This document shows, one piece after another, positions 23,830 to 31,308 of a DNA stretch of 51,754 nucleotides (positions are counted from its first letter, which is position 1; the number at the start of each line of letters is the position of its first letter). A program made the position numbers and the translations under genes. Origin of the DNA: Bacteroidales bacterium (GTDB lineage Bacteria > Bacteroidota > Bacteroidia > Bacteroidales > UBA932); assembly GCA_016290835.1 (NCBI GenBank), contig JAEEVG010000009.1:1-51754 (forward strand), in the 5' to 3' direction. The notes under the pieces were generated by a model. That model was not told the DNA's origin and made no database searches. It saw only the letters and a list, made by a program, of their open reading frames with translations.

Positions 23830-24285
23830 TTACTCGGCTGCGGGAGCCTCGTTCTCCACGACCACCTTGACGTTGGCGAAGACGCCCTTGTAGCACTTCA
23901 CCTTGGCCTCGAACTCACCGAGTTCCTTGATCTCGGGCACGGTGACGTTCTTCTTGTCCAGCTCGAAACCGGCGGCGTTGAGCGCGTCGGCCACCTGGGC
24001 GGCGGTCACGGCGCCGTAGAGCTTGCCGGTCTCGCCGACCTTGGCGGTGAGCTTGACCTCGGTGGCCTCGAGCTTGGCGGCCACGGCCTGTGCGTCAGCG
24101 ACCAGACGGGCCTCTTTGTGGGCGCGCTGGCGGAGGGTCTCGGCGTGCTGCTTGAGCGCGGACGGGGTGCCGACGGTGGCGAATCCCTGCGGGACGAGAT
24201 AATTGAGCGCGTAACCGGTCTTGACTTCTACCACATCTCCGGCCTCGCCGAGATTGGCAACTTCTTTCTTGAGGATGATCTTCAT
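23830..24285 (-). CDS. rplI: 50S ribosomal protein L9
   Basis: 151 residues. N-terminal signature MKIILKKEVANLGEAGDVVEVKTGYALNYLVPQG-type sequence, then the long connecting helix and the C-terminal domain with KLYGAVTAAQVADAL. It binds 23S rRNA. Third gene of the rpsF operon; 10 bp after rpsR. Confidence 0.96.
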   Translation of the reverse strand: MKIILKKEVANLGEAGDVVEVKTGYALNYLVPQGFATVGTPSALKQHAETLRQRAHKEARLVADAQAVAAKLEATEVKLTAKVGETGKLYGAVTAAQVADALNAAGFELDKKNVTVPEIKELGEFEAKVKCYKGVFANVKVVVENEAPAAE

Positions 24286-24295
24286 AACGCTTCAA

Positions 24296-24562
24296 TTATT
24301 TGAGGAGGTCGGTGACATACGGGAGAAGAGCGAGGGAGCGGGCGCGCTTGACGGCCTGCGCAACCTTGCGCTGGAACTTCAGGGAAGTACCGGTGATGCG
24401 GCGGGGAAGGATCTTGCCCTGCTCGTTGAGGAACTTCTTGAGGAACTCAGGGTCCTTGTAATCGACATACTTGATGCCCGCTTTCTTGAAGCGGCAGTAT
24501 TTCTTCTTGCGAACCTCTACGGTAGGAGGGTTCAGATAACGGATTTCGTTGTTGTTTGCCAT
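24296..24562 (-). CDS. rpsR: 30S ribosomal protein S18
   Basis: 88 residues with [21 protein letters not shown] and the family core [25 protein letters not shown]. It pairs with S6 on 16S rRNA. 15 bp after rpsF. Confidence 0.96.
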   Translation of the reverse strand: MANNNEIRYLNPPTVEVRKKKYCRFKKAGIKYVDYKDPEFLKKFLNEQGKILPRRITGTSLKFQRKVAQAVKRARSLALLPYVTDLLK

Positions 24563-24577
24563 AATGATTCCTCCTGA

Positions 24578-24994
24578 TTATTCTTCGGTTTCGAGGGTCT
24601 CGGCTTCGGCCTGGGGCTCTTCGGCGACTTCCTCCTTGGGGGCAGTGGCGGCTGCAGCCTTGGCGGCGCGCGTGAGGCGGCGATGCTCGGCGTAAGCGAT
24701 GGCGTTCTTGTCCAGGGTTACGGTGATGTAACGGAGGATGCGCTCGTCGCGGTGGTACTGGGTCTCAAGGGTGGCCACGAACTGCGGGTCGGCCTTGAAC
24801 TCGATCAGGTAATAGAATCCTGATGTCTTGTGCTGGATGGGGTAGGCAAGTTGCTTCAGACCCCAGTCCTCTTCATACACGATCTCACCGCCGTTGTCGG
24901 TGATGAGCTTGGTGTACTTGGCAACCGCTTCCTTCATCTGGGTGTCAGACAAAACGGGAGTTGCAATGAAAACGGTTTCGTACTGTTTGATCAT
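24578..24994 (-). CDS. rpsF: 30S ribosomal protein S6
   Basis: 138 residues from the ATG at 24992-24994 (MIKQYETVFIATPVLS). The core KQLAYPIQHKTSGFYYLIEF is typical. The C-terminal tail (from about 110) is an Ala/Glu-rich extension ending in TEE, common in Bacteroidetes. The upstream ATG at 25045 is inside the promoter and leader and not used. First gene of the ribosomal operon. Confidence 0.95.
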   Translation of the reverse strand: MIKQYETVFIATPVLSDTQMKEAVAKYTKLITDNGGEIVYEEDWGLKQLAYPIQHKTSGFYYLIEFKADPQFVATLETQYHRDERILRYITVTLDKNAIAYAEHRRLTRAAKAAAATAPKEEVAEEPQAEAETLETEE

Positions 24995-25020
24995 TTTGTT
25001 GATATTAAGTAAGTAATAAT

Positions 25021-25041
25021 AGCCCCTTTCGGAAAGGGGCT
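25021..25041 (-). promoter_or_regulatory. leader hairpin of rpsF, possible S6/S18 control site
   Basis: On the transcribed strand AGCCCCTTT and AAAGGGGCT form a perfect 9-bp stem with the loop CCG, at about the very 5' end of the mRNA and 26 bases before the rpsF ATG. Other phyla have an S6:S18-binding leader with a conserved CCG; equivalence here is a guess. Confidence 0.4.
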
Positions 25042-25042
25042 G

Positions 25043-25050
25043 CAAAGATA
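25043..25050 (-). promoter_or_regulatory. -7 box TATCTTTG of the rpsF operon
   Basis: Perfect TAnnTTTG on the reverse strand, immediately upstream of the leader hairpin. Confidence 0.6.
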
Positions 25051-25086
25051 GGAATTATTTCTTGGAAAACAAATAGTTGGAGAAAG

Positions 25087-25554
25087 CTAATTCTCCGGCG
25101 CTTCGCTCCCGGGAGGCCGGGTGTTCATCGCGGCCCAGATGCGGGGCGTCTGCCCGGTAAGTTTCTTGAAAGCCGCGTTGAAGGCGGGGGCGTTGGGGAA
25201 GCCGCAGGCCGCGGCGATTTCCGCCTGGCGTGCACTCGGATGGGCGAGGATGTATTCCTCGGCGGCGGCGATCCGCATCGAGCAGAGAAAATCGGGGAAG
25301 CGCTGGCCATAGCTGCCGTTGACGAGGCGCGAGACGTAGGTCCGGTTGGTGTGCAGGCGGGTGGCGAGCGTCTCGAGCGTGAGGCCGGGCTGCAGGTAGA
25401 GCCTCTCCTCGAACATCAACTTCGCAAAACGCGCCTCGAGACCCGGGTCCGGCGGCCGGGGTGCGGCCGTTCCCGGGCCGGGCCCGGGAGAAGTCCCGCG
25501 CCCGCCGTCCTGCCGGGTTCCGAGCAGGTCCCTGAGGAAGTCCAGGATGCGCAT
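25087..25554 (-). CDS. short AraC-family transcriptional regulator
   Basis: 155 residues. The C-terminal half (about 50-145) has two helix-turn-helix motifs of the AraC type: LTLETLATRLHTNRTYVSRLVN and AEIAAACGFPNAPAFNAAFKKLTGQTP. The first 40 residues are a short helix and a Gly/Pro-rich linker, too small for a ligand domain, so the signal is probably supplied by a partner or by expression level. Divergent from the ABC exporter gene, with facing promoter boxes 21 bases apart, which makes the exporter a plausible target. Confidence 0.85.
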   Translation of the reverse strand: MRILDFLRDLLGTRQDGGRGTSPGPGPGTAAPRPPDPGLEARFAKLMFEERLYLQPGLTLETLATRLHTNRTYVSRLVNGSYGQRFPDFLCSMRIAAAEEYILAHPSARQAEIAAACGFPNAPAFNAAFKKLTGQTPRIWAAMNTRPPGSEAPEN

Positions 25555-25577
25555 CTGCGTTCAGTATCAGCTTTATG

Positions 25578-25585
25578 CAAATGTA
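25578..25585 (-). promoter_or_regulatory. -7 box TACATTTG for the AraC-type gene
   Basis: Perfect TAnnTTTG on the reverse strand, 23 bases before the ATG at 25554. Confidence 0.55.
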
Positions 25586-25598
25586 AAAAGAATTTTTG

Positions 25599-25606
25599 TA
25601 CATTTG
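25599..25606 (+). promoter_or_regulatory. -7 box TACATTTG for the ABC exporter
   Basis: Perfect TAnnTTTG; only six bases (TCCGTT) separate it from the ATG at 25613. The same octamer occurs on the other strand at 25578-25585. Confidence 0.6.
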
Positions 25607-25612
25607 TCCGTT

Positions 25613-27424
25613 ATGAATTTGATAAAACTCTTCCAGAACATCCGTCCTTTCGTACGGCCTTATCGCTGGCTGGTGATCATCACCCTCGTCCTGACCCTGA
25701 TCGGCTCCTTGATGGCGCAGGTCAACGCCATCGTGCTGGACCGCACCGTGGACGCGATCAACGCCCTGATCGGCACGGACTTCACCTGGGCCCAGGCGGC
25801 CCGCATCCTCACGATCATCAGCATCGTGCTGCTGGGCAAGGAATTGCTCTCGGTGTTGATCACCTTTGCGCAGAACTATTACGGCGAGCGGATGCGCATT
25901 TTCGTTTCCCGCGATCTCTCGCAGAGCGTCATCGAGAAGGTGCTGACCTTCCGGATGGCCTATTTCAATACGGACGAGAACGCGACGGGCAAGCTCCAGG
26001 CCCGCATCGACCAGGGCGTGAGCAGCCTCTCGCGCACGGTGCAGAACTTCTTCATCGACCTGCTGCCCCTGTTCACCAGCGCCCTGCTGGCCCTGATCCT
26101 GATGTTCGCGGCCAATGTGTACGTGGGCCTGGTGGCCCTCGGCATCGTGCCCTTCTATTTCTGGATCACTTACCGGCAGGCCAGGCGTCTGAAGGGCTGG
26201 CGGCGCGAGATGCGCTCGCACCTCGAGACCAAGAGCCAGGGCATCAAGAACATCATCGATTCGATCAACGTCATCAAGAGCTTCAACCGCGAGCAGATCG
26301 AGGCGAAAAAGCAGCTGGACATCCAGAACCAGGTCACGGACAACCAGGTGAAGACCCGCCGGGTCGCATTCTACTACAACGGCCTCAAGAGTTTCGTCAA
26401 GCAGGTCGGCACCGTACTGGTCATCATCCTGACGGCCTACCTGGTGCTCAGCGGCTATCCCGGGATGACCATCGGTAAGATCATGTACCACATCATGCTC
26501 TTCAGCAATGTCATCGCCCCGATCACCCAGCTCCAGCGCATCTTCGACGATGTCAACGACGCGCTCATCTATGCGGAAGGCTTCTTCGGTATCCTGAATT
26601 CCGACGAGCAGATCGAGCCCTCCGGTGAGTACCGTCCCGAGACGATTGCGGGCAAGTTCGAGCTCAAGGGCGTGGACTTCACCTATCCCAACGGCAATCA
26701 GGCTCTCTGGGATATCAATATGACCATCGAGCCGGGCAAGATCACGGCGCTGGTCGGCCTGTCGGGCGCGGGCAAGAGTACCATCGTGAACCTGCTGGAC
26801 AAGTTCTACGAGCCGCAGACGGGTGTAATCCTGCTGGACGGGGTGGATCTGCGCGAATACGATACGCGCTACCTGCGCGAACACATCGGCCTGGTGCTCC
26901 AGAAGAACCACATTTTCGACGGATCGATCGAGGAGAATATCCGCTACGGCAAGCCCGACGCCACGTTCGAGGAAGTGGTGGACGCGGCGCGCAAGGCCTA
27001 CATTTACGACCAGATCGTGGCGTTGCCCAAGGGCTTCCAGAACAAGGCTTCGGACCTGTCAGGCGGCCAGCAGCAGCGCATCGCCATCGCCCGGATGTTC
27101 CTCAAGAATCCGCCGATCATCTTCCTGGACGAGCCCACGGCCAGCCTCGACGCCATCGCGACCGAGCAGATCAAGGCCAGTATCGACGCCATCAAAAAAG
27201 ACCGTACCGTCATCATGATCTCGCACTCCATCTCCCAGATCATCGACAGCGACCTGATCTATGCCCTGCAGAAGGGCCGGGTGGAGCAGAGCGGCGATCC
27301 GGACGAAGTCTATCGCGCCGGAGGCATTTACAAACAGATCGTGGACGCTTCCGCCCGCAGTCTCAACATCGAAAAACTCGCCCAGACCCTCGACTCCGAC
27401 GGCGACGGCCGTCTCTTCGATTAG
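25613..27424 (+). CDS. ABC-type exporter, fused permease and ATPase
   Basis: 603 residues from the ATG at 25613 (MNLIKLFQNIRPFVRPYRW). Six membrane helices in residues 1-320, then a nucleotide-binding domain with Walker A LVGLSGAGKSTIV, signature DLSGGQQQRIAIA, Walker B IIFLDEPTASLD and switch ISHSIS. It is a type I half-exporter that acts as a dimer (MsbA/multidrug type). The tail LDSDGDGRLFD is unusually acidic. The frame opens at 25547, but the promoter lies inside that part. The stop overlaps that of the convergent phosphatase gene by 4 bp. Confidence 0.92.
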   Translation: MNLIKLFQNIRPFVRPYRWLVIITLVLTLIGSLMAQVNAIVLDRTVDAINALIGTDFTWAQAARILTIISIVLLGKELLSVLITFAQNYYGERMRIFVSRDLSQSVIEKVLTFRMAYFNTDENATGKLQARIDQGVSSLSRTVQNFFIDLLPLFTSALLALILMFAANVYVGLVALGIVPFYFWITYRQARRLKGWRREMRSHLETKSQGIKNIIDSINVIKSFNREQIEAKKQLDIQNQVTDNQVKTRRVAFYYNGLKSFVKQVGTVLVIILTAYLVLSGYPGMTIGKIMYHIMLFSNVIAPITQLQRIFDDVNDALIYAEGFFGILNSDEQIEPSGEYRPETIAGKFELKGVDFTYPNGNQALWDINMTIEPGKITALVGLSGAGKSTIVNLLDKFYEPQTGVILLDGVDLREYDTRYLREHIGLVLQKNHIFDGSIEENIRYGKPDATFEEVVDAARKAYIYDQIVALPKGFQNKASDLSGGQQQRIAIARMFLKNPPIIFLDEPTASLDAIATEQIKASIDAIKKDRTVIMISHSISQIIDSDLIYALQKGRVEQSGDPDEVYRAGGIYKQIVDASARSLNIEKLAQTLDSDGDGRLFD

Positions 27425-28713
27425 CGTGCGGGTGGCGTGACGGGCGGGTGAGCGGCGTAGAGTTCCGCGCACCAGGCCTTGAAATCAGACCACTTGTAAT
27501 AAGGACCGCTGACCGAGGTCAGCTGGGGGAGGGTGGATTCCGCGCCGTTGTGCAGGACCTTGAAAAGGATGTCTCCGCCCGCGCGGCGGGGCCGGTAGAG
27601 GATGAACTGGATGTTGGAGGCCATCGGGGTGCGATAGGTCTGGAACCAGTATTTCACATCGTCGGCCTTGTCCGGCATATAGCCGGCTCCGTCCAGGTTG
27701 AGCAGCGGGAAGAAGGCGTTGAGGACGTGGTCGTGGCCGAAACGCAGGTCTGCGCAGGGGCCGCCCCCGGCGATGGCCGCATCGGCGTGCTTCTCGATGT
27801 CCTGCAGCAGGACGATGTGGCGGAAGCGGTTGCCGCCATGCCCGAGATAATCCCGGTAGTTGACCACCTCCCAGAGCACAGCCTGCTGGTCGGGGGTGAA
27901 GAGGTCCTCGAGGAAATCGCTGTCGCTGTAGTTGTGGTAGCCGCCCCAGAGGTCGAACAGATCCACGCAGAAGCGCACTTTCCCGGCCTCGCCGCCGAGG
28001 AACGCGTCATCGGTGAAAAGCTTCCCCAGAATGCCCGGGAAATCGATTTTGCGCGCGGCGAAAGCCGCGTAGGACTCGCCGCCCGGAGGGCTCGGCCGCC
28101 CGGCGAACTCGGGCGCATATCCCCGCGGGGCGCTCTGGTTGGCCGTCACGCCGAGTTCGGTATGGTAGGAGTCGGCCGTGATGTCCAGGCCCGGATACAT
28201 TTTCTGCAGGGCGAGGGTAAAGGAGTTCATACTCACGATCGCACGGGTCGAGACGGACACGCGGGCGTGCACCTGCCCGCCTTTGCGGAAGACCTCGGGG
28301 AAGGCGTGCCCCATGTTCTGGGCGATGAGTTTGTGCTGCTCCCAGCCCAGCGGCACAAGGTCTCCGGTGTTGACCAGCGGAATCTCGTAGAATGCCTCGA
28401 AGTCGCTGAGCAGCCGGCGGCCGCGCTCCGTCAGGACGCCGGCCCCGGAGGCGGCGGTCAGCTGGGTCCGGATGCGGGTGTAGGTGCCGCTGTCCCAGGC
28501 GTAGCGGGATCCGTGGCGGCCGTAGTGGCTGATGTAGAAGGGTTTATACCCTTTGGGAGCGGGCGTGAGCGCGGGCGCGTCGAAGCGATAGGGACCCTCG
28601 CAGGCAGAGGCTTTGTCGCGGTCGTTGCGGACGATGTCCAGCACATTATAAGTCTGGGCGCTGCCAATGAATGCAACCGGCATCAGCAGCAAAGCAATCA
28701 ATATCCTTTTCAT
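27421..28713 (-). CDS. secreted histidine acid phosphatase (branch 2, MINPP/phytase-like)
   Basis: 430 residues with a signal peptide (MKRILIALLLMPVAFIGSAQ). The phosphohistidine motif RHGSR lies in YISHYGRHGSRYAW (about residue 65), and a distal catalytic HD is in LRFGHDHVLNAF (about 325). This matches branch-2 histidine phosphatases such as the multiple inositol polyphosphate phosphatases of Bacteroides; phytate or sugar phosphates are likely substrates in the periplasm. It lies 83 bp after parE on the same strand, with hairpins between. Confidence 0.83.
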   Translation of the reverse strand: MKRILIALLLMPVAFIGSAQTYNVLDIVRNDRDKASACEGPYRFDAPALTPAPKGYKPFYISHYGRHGSRYAWDSGTYTRIRTQLTAASGAGVLTERGRRLLSDFEAFYEIPLVNTGDLVPLGWEQHKLIAQNMGHAFPEVFRKGGQVHARVSVSTRAIVSMNSFTLALQKMYPGLDITADSYHTELGVTANQSAPRGYAPEFAGRPSPPGGESYAAFAARKIDFPGILGKLFTDDAFLGGEAGKVRFCVDLFDLWGGYHNYSDSDFLEDLFTPDQQAVLWEVVNYRDYLGHGGNRFRHIVLLQDIEKHADAAIAGGGPCADLRFGHDHVLNAFFPLLNLDGAGYMPDKADDVKYWFQTYRTPMASNIQFILYRPRRAGGDILFKVLHNGAESTLPQLTSVSGPYYKWSDFKAWCAELYAAHPPVTPPAR

Positions 28714-28738
28714 ATATATTGAAATAATCGGAGCTTGC

Positions 28739-28769
28739 GACCGAGGGGGTCAGGGGGAACCTTCCTCCT
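28739..28769. repeat. paired short hairpins between parE and the phosphatase gene
   Basis: GACC-GAGGG-GGTC (28739-28751) is directly followed by an imperfect stem AGGGGGAA-CC-TTCCTCCT (28752-28769). GC-rich, unlike the AT-rich intergenic DNA around it. It may be a degenerate interspersed repeat or an RNA-processing site. Confidence 0.35.
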
Positions 28770-28783
28770 GTCATAAAGCATTT

Positions 28784-28811
28784 GATATCAACATTGTCAA
28801 ATGTTGATATC
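28784..28811 (-). terminator. 12-bp hairpin across the parE stop codon
   Basis: GATATCAACATT (28784-28795) pairs perfectly with AATGTTGATATC (28800-28811) around a 4-base loop; the stop codon (28797-28799) is in the loop. There is no T-run afterwards, so it may stabilise the mRNA end rather than terminate. Confidence 0.4.
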
Positions 28812-30695
28812 TTCGAGTTCTTCCTCCGAGCGGAGGTTGGCGCGGATGAAGTTCTGGCGCTCGAGGGTGTTGTCGCCCATGTAGAAGGACATGATGTCGG
28901 CGATCGACTCTTCCTCGGCGAGTTTCACCAGGTCGAGGCGCATCTTGGGGCCGATGAAATGCACGAACTCCTCGGAAGAAATCTCGCCCAGGCCTTTGAA
29001 GCGGGTGATCTCCACGCCGGTCTTCAGGGCCGCGACGGCCTTGTTTTTCTCGTCGGGGGTGTAGCAATAGCGGTTCTCCTTCTTGTTGCGCACGCGGAAG
29101 AGCGGCGTCTGGAGGATGTGCACGTGCCCGCGCCGGATCAGGTCCGGATAGTACTTCATGAAGAAGGTCAGCACCAGCATGCGGATGTGCATGCCGTCAT
29201 CGTCGGCATCGGTGGCCACGATGATATTGTTGTAGCGGAGGTTTTCGAGATCGTCCTCGACCCCGAGGGCGGAGACGAGCAGGTTCAGCTCCTCGTTCTC
29301 GGCCACCTTCTTGCGGCTTTCCTTATAGCAGTTGATGGGTTTGCCGCGCAGCGAGAACACGGCCTGGAAATTAGCGTTGCGCGCCTTGGTGATCGTGCCG
29401 CTCGCGGAGTCGCCCTCGGTGATGAAGATGGAGGAGTTCTCGATGTTCTCCTGGGTCTTCTCCGTGACTTTGTCGTTGTAGTGGAACTTGCAGTCGCGCA
29501 GTTTACGGTTATAGACGTTGGTGCGCTTGTTGCGCTCGCGGGTCTTCTTCTGGATGCCGGAGATCTCCTCGCGCTCCTGCTGGGAGGCCTTGATCTTCTC
29601 CTCGATCACCGGGACGATCTCCTTGTGGATGCGCAGGTAGTTGTCCAGGTTCTTGGCCACGAAATCGTTGACATACGAGCGGATGGTGGGGCCGATATCG
29701 TTCTTGATGGCTCCGTGCTCGTCGTGGACCTGCTTCTCCCACATATAGTTGGACCCGAGTTTGGTCTTGGTCTGGCCCTCGAAGTTCGGCTCCTGGATCT
29801 GGATGCTGATGGCGCCCACCACGCCCTGGCGGCAGTCGGCGGGGTCGTAGTTCTTCTTGAAGAACTCCTTGAGGGTCTTGGCAATGGCCTCGCGATAGGC
29901 GGCCAGGTGCGTCCCGCCGTCGCGGGTGTTCTGCCCGTTGACGAAGGAGGAAATGTTCTCGCCGTAGGCATTGCAGTGGCTCAGGACGATCTCGATGTCC
30001 TCGCCCTCCAGGTGGATGGGCGGGTAGAGGGGCGCGTCGCTGAGGTTCTCGTTCACCAGGTCCAGCAGGCCGTTCTCCGATTTGTAGGGAGTGCCGTTGA
30101 AGACGAGGGTCAGTCCTTTCTTGAGATAGGAGTAGTTCTTGACCATCGTCTCCACGTAATCGAAGTTGTAGGCGTATTCGCCGAACATCAGCGAGTCCGG
30201 GATGAAGCTGACCAGTGTCCCGTTTTTCTCGGTGGTGGCGTCCTTGCCGCTGTCCTTGAGCTCGCCGCGCTCGAAGCGCGCCCAGGAGCGTTCGCCGTCG
30301 CGGAAAGAACTCACGAAGAAGACCTCCGAGAGGGCGTTGACGGCCTTGGTGCCTACGCCGTTGAGTCCGACGGACTTCTTGAAGACCTTGTCGTCGAACT
30401 TCGCGCCGGTATTGAGTTTACTGACGGCATTGACCACGGAACCCAGGGGGATTCCGCGGCCAAAGTCGCGCACGCTGACGGTGTTGTTCTCGATGGAAAT
30501 CTGGATCTGCTTACCGTATCCCGCCGCGAACTCGTCGACGGAGTTGTCGATAATCTCCTTCAGCAGGACATAGATGCCGTCGCCGGGGTTATTGCCGTTG
30601 CCGAGGCGCCCGATATACATACCCGGGCGCAACCGTACGTGCTGTACACCTTCGAGGGTGCGTATGTTGTCGTCTGTATAGCTGCTATTTGGCAT
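28797..30695 (-). CDS. parE: DNA topoisomerase IV subunit B
   Basis: 632 residues from the ATG at 30693-30695 (MPNSSYTDD). GHKL ATPase with EIIDNSVDEFAAG, DFGRGIPLG and VGLNGVGTKAVNALS; TOPRIM domain with ITEGDSASG (about 425) and the metal-binding VATDADDDGMHIR (about 520). The form IVATDADDDGMHIRMLVL and the overall length match the Bacteroidetes ParE rather than GyrB. It decatenates chromosomes with ParC, which is not in the window. Its start overlaps the DUF1573 gene end by 11 bp. Confidence 0.93.
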   Translation of the reverse strand: MPNSSYTDDNIRTLEGVQHVRLRPGMYIGRLGNGNNPGDGIYVLLKEIIDNSVDEFAAGYGKQIQISIENNTVSVRDFGRGIPLGSVVNAVSKLNTGAKFDDKVFKKSVGLNGVGTKAVNALSEVFFVSSFRDGERSWARFERGELKDSGKDATTEKNGTLVSFIPDSLMFGEYAYNFDYVETMVKNYSYLKKGLTLVFNGTPYKSENGLLDLVNENLSDAPLYPPIHLEGEDIEIVLSHCNAYGENISSFVNGQNTRDGGTHLAAYREAIAKTLKEFFKKNYDPADCRQGVVGAISIQIQEPNFEGQTKTKLGSNYMWEKQVHDEHGAIKNDIGPTIRSYVNDFVAKNLDNYLRIHKEIVPVIEEKIKASQQEREEISGIQKKTRERNKRTNVYNRKLRDCKFHYNDKVTEKTQENIENSSIFITEGDSASGTITKARNANFQAVFSLRGKPINCYKESRKKVAENEELNLLVSALGVEDDLENLRYNNIIVATDADDDGMHIRMLVLTFFMKYYPDLIRRGHVHILQTPLFRVRNKKENRYCYTPDEKNKAVAALKTGVEITRFKGLGEISSEEFVHFIGPKMRLDLVKLAEEESIADIMSFYMGDNTLERQNFIRANLRSEEELEDINI

Positions 30696-31047
30696 TCTTG
30701 ACGACAGCTCCCTTGAGGTGCAGGATGACCGGTTTCTTCTGGGCGGAAGTATACACGGTGAGGGTCTTGTCAAAAGCGCCCGCGCCTTCGTCGTTGGAAT
30801 AGGTGGCGGTGATCACGCCCTTGGCTCCGGGAGCGATCGACTCGCGCGGCCACACGACGTCGGTGCATCCGCAGGAAGGAACCACGGCGAAGATGGACAG
30901 GGCCTCGTCGCCGTCGTTGGTCACGGTAAAGGTGCAGGTCTGTTTGCCGGCCTTGGAGCTGATCTCGCCAAAGTCGTGCACGGTCTTGTCAAACTGGATG
31001 GGTGCTGCGAGTGCGACAGCAAGCAAGATTGTCAAAATTGTCTTCAT
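30685..31047 (-). CDS. DUF1573 domain exported protein
   Basis: 120 residues. Short signal sequence (MKTILTILLAVALAA), then an immunoglobulin-like DUF1573 fold: HDFGEISSKAGKQTCTFTVTNDGDEAL, the family mark VVPSCGCTDVVWP and a final strand ILHLKGAVV. Function unknown; common in Bacteroidetes. A TAAATTTG box ends five bases before the ATG. First gene in front of parE. Confidence 0.88.
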   Translation of the reverse strand: MKTILTILLAVALAAPIQFDKTVHDFGEISSKAGKQTCTFTVTNDGDEALSIFAVVPSCGCTDVVWPRESIAPGAKGVITATYSNDEGAGAFDKTLTVYTSAQKKPVILHLKGAVVKNAK

Positions 31048-31052
31048 AACTG

Positions 31053-31060
31053 CAAATTTA
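31053..31060 (-). promoter_or_regulatory. -7 box TAAATTTG for the DUF1573-parE transcript
   Basis: Perfect TAnnTTTG on the reverse strand; the ATG follows after only five bases (CAGTT). Confidence 0.6.
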
Positions 31061-31072
31061 CGAAAAAATGAT

Positions 31073-31080
31073 TACTTTTG
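31073..31080 (+). promoter_or_regulatory. -7 box TACTTTTG for the ferredoxin gene
   Basis: Perfect TAnnTTTG on the forward strand, 51 bases before the ferredoxin ATG and divergent from the DUF1573 promoter. Confidence 0.6.
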
Positions 31081-31131
31081 TCATAGCTTTTGCAAATAAC
31101 ACGCCGAAACTCACACTAACTTTTTATAATT

Positions 31132-31305
31132 ATGGCTTACAAGATTAATCCCGACACCTGCGTGGCTTGTGGAACTTGCCAGGGTGAATGCCCGACTGGC
31201 GCAATCCAGGAAGGCGATGTCTACACGATCGACCCGAACATCTGCATTGATTGCGGCACCTGCGCCGATGCCTGCCCGATGGGCGCTATCGCTCCGGGTG
31301 AATAA
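31132..31305 (+). CDS. 2[4Fe-4S] ferredoxin
   Basis: 57 residues (MAYKINPDTC...GAIAPGE). Two classic cluster motifs: CVACGTCQGECP and CIDCGTCADACP, each followed by a GAI turn. This is the clostridial-type low-potential electron carrier. It is the natural partner of the pyruvate:ferredoxin oxidoreductase encoded at 36701-40231. Own promoter box at 31073-31080; the esterase gene begins 3 bp after its stop. Confidence 0.95.
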   Translation: MAYKINPDTCVACGTCQGECPTGAIQEGDVYTIDPNICIDCGTCADACPMGAIAPGE

Positions 31306-31308
31306 TCG

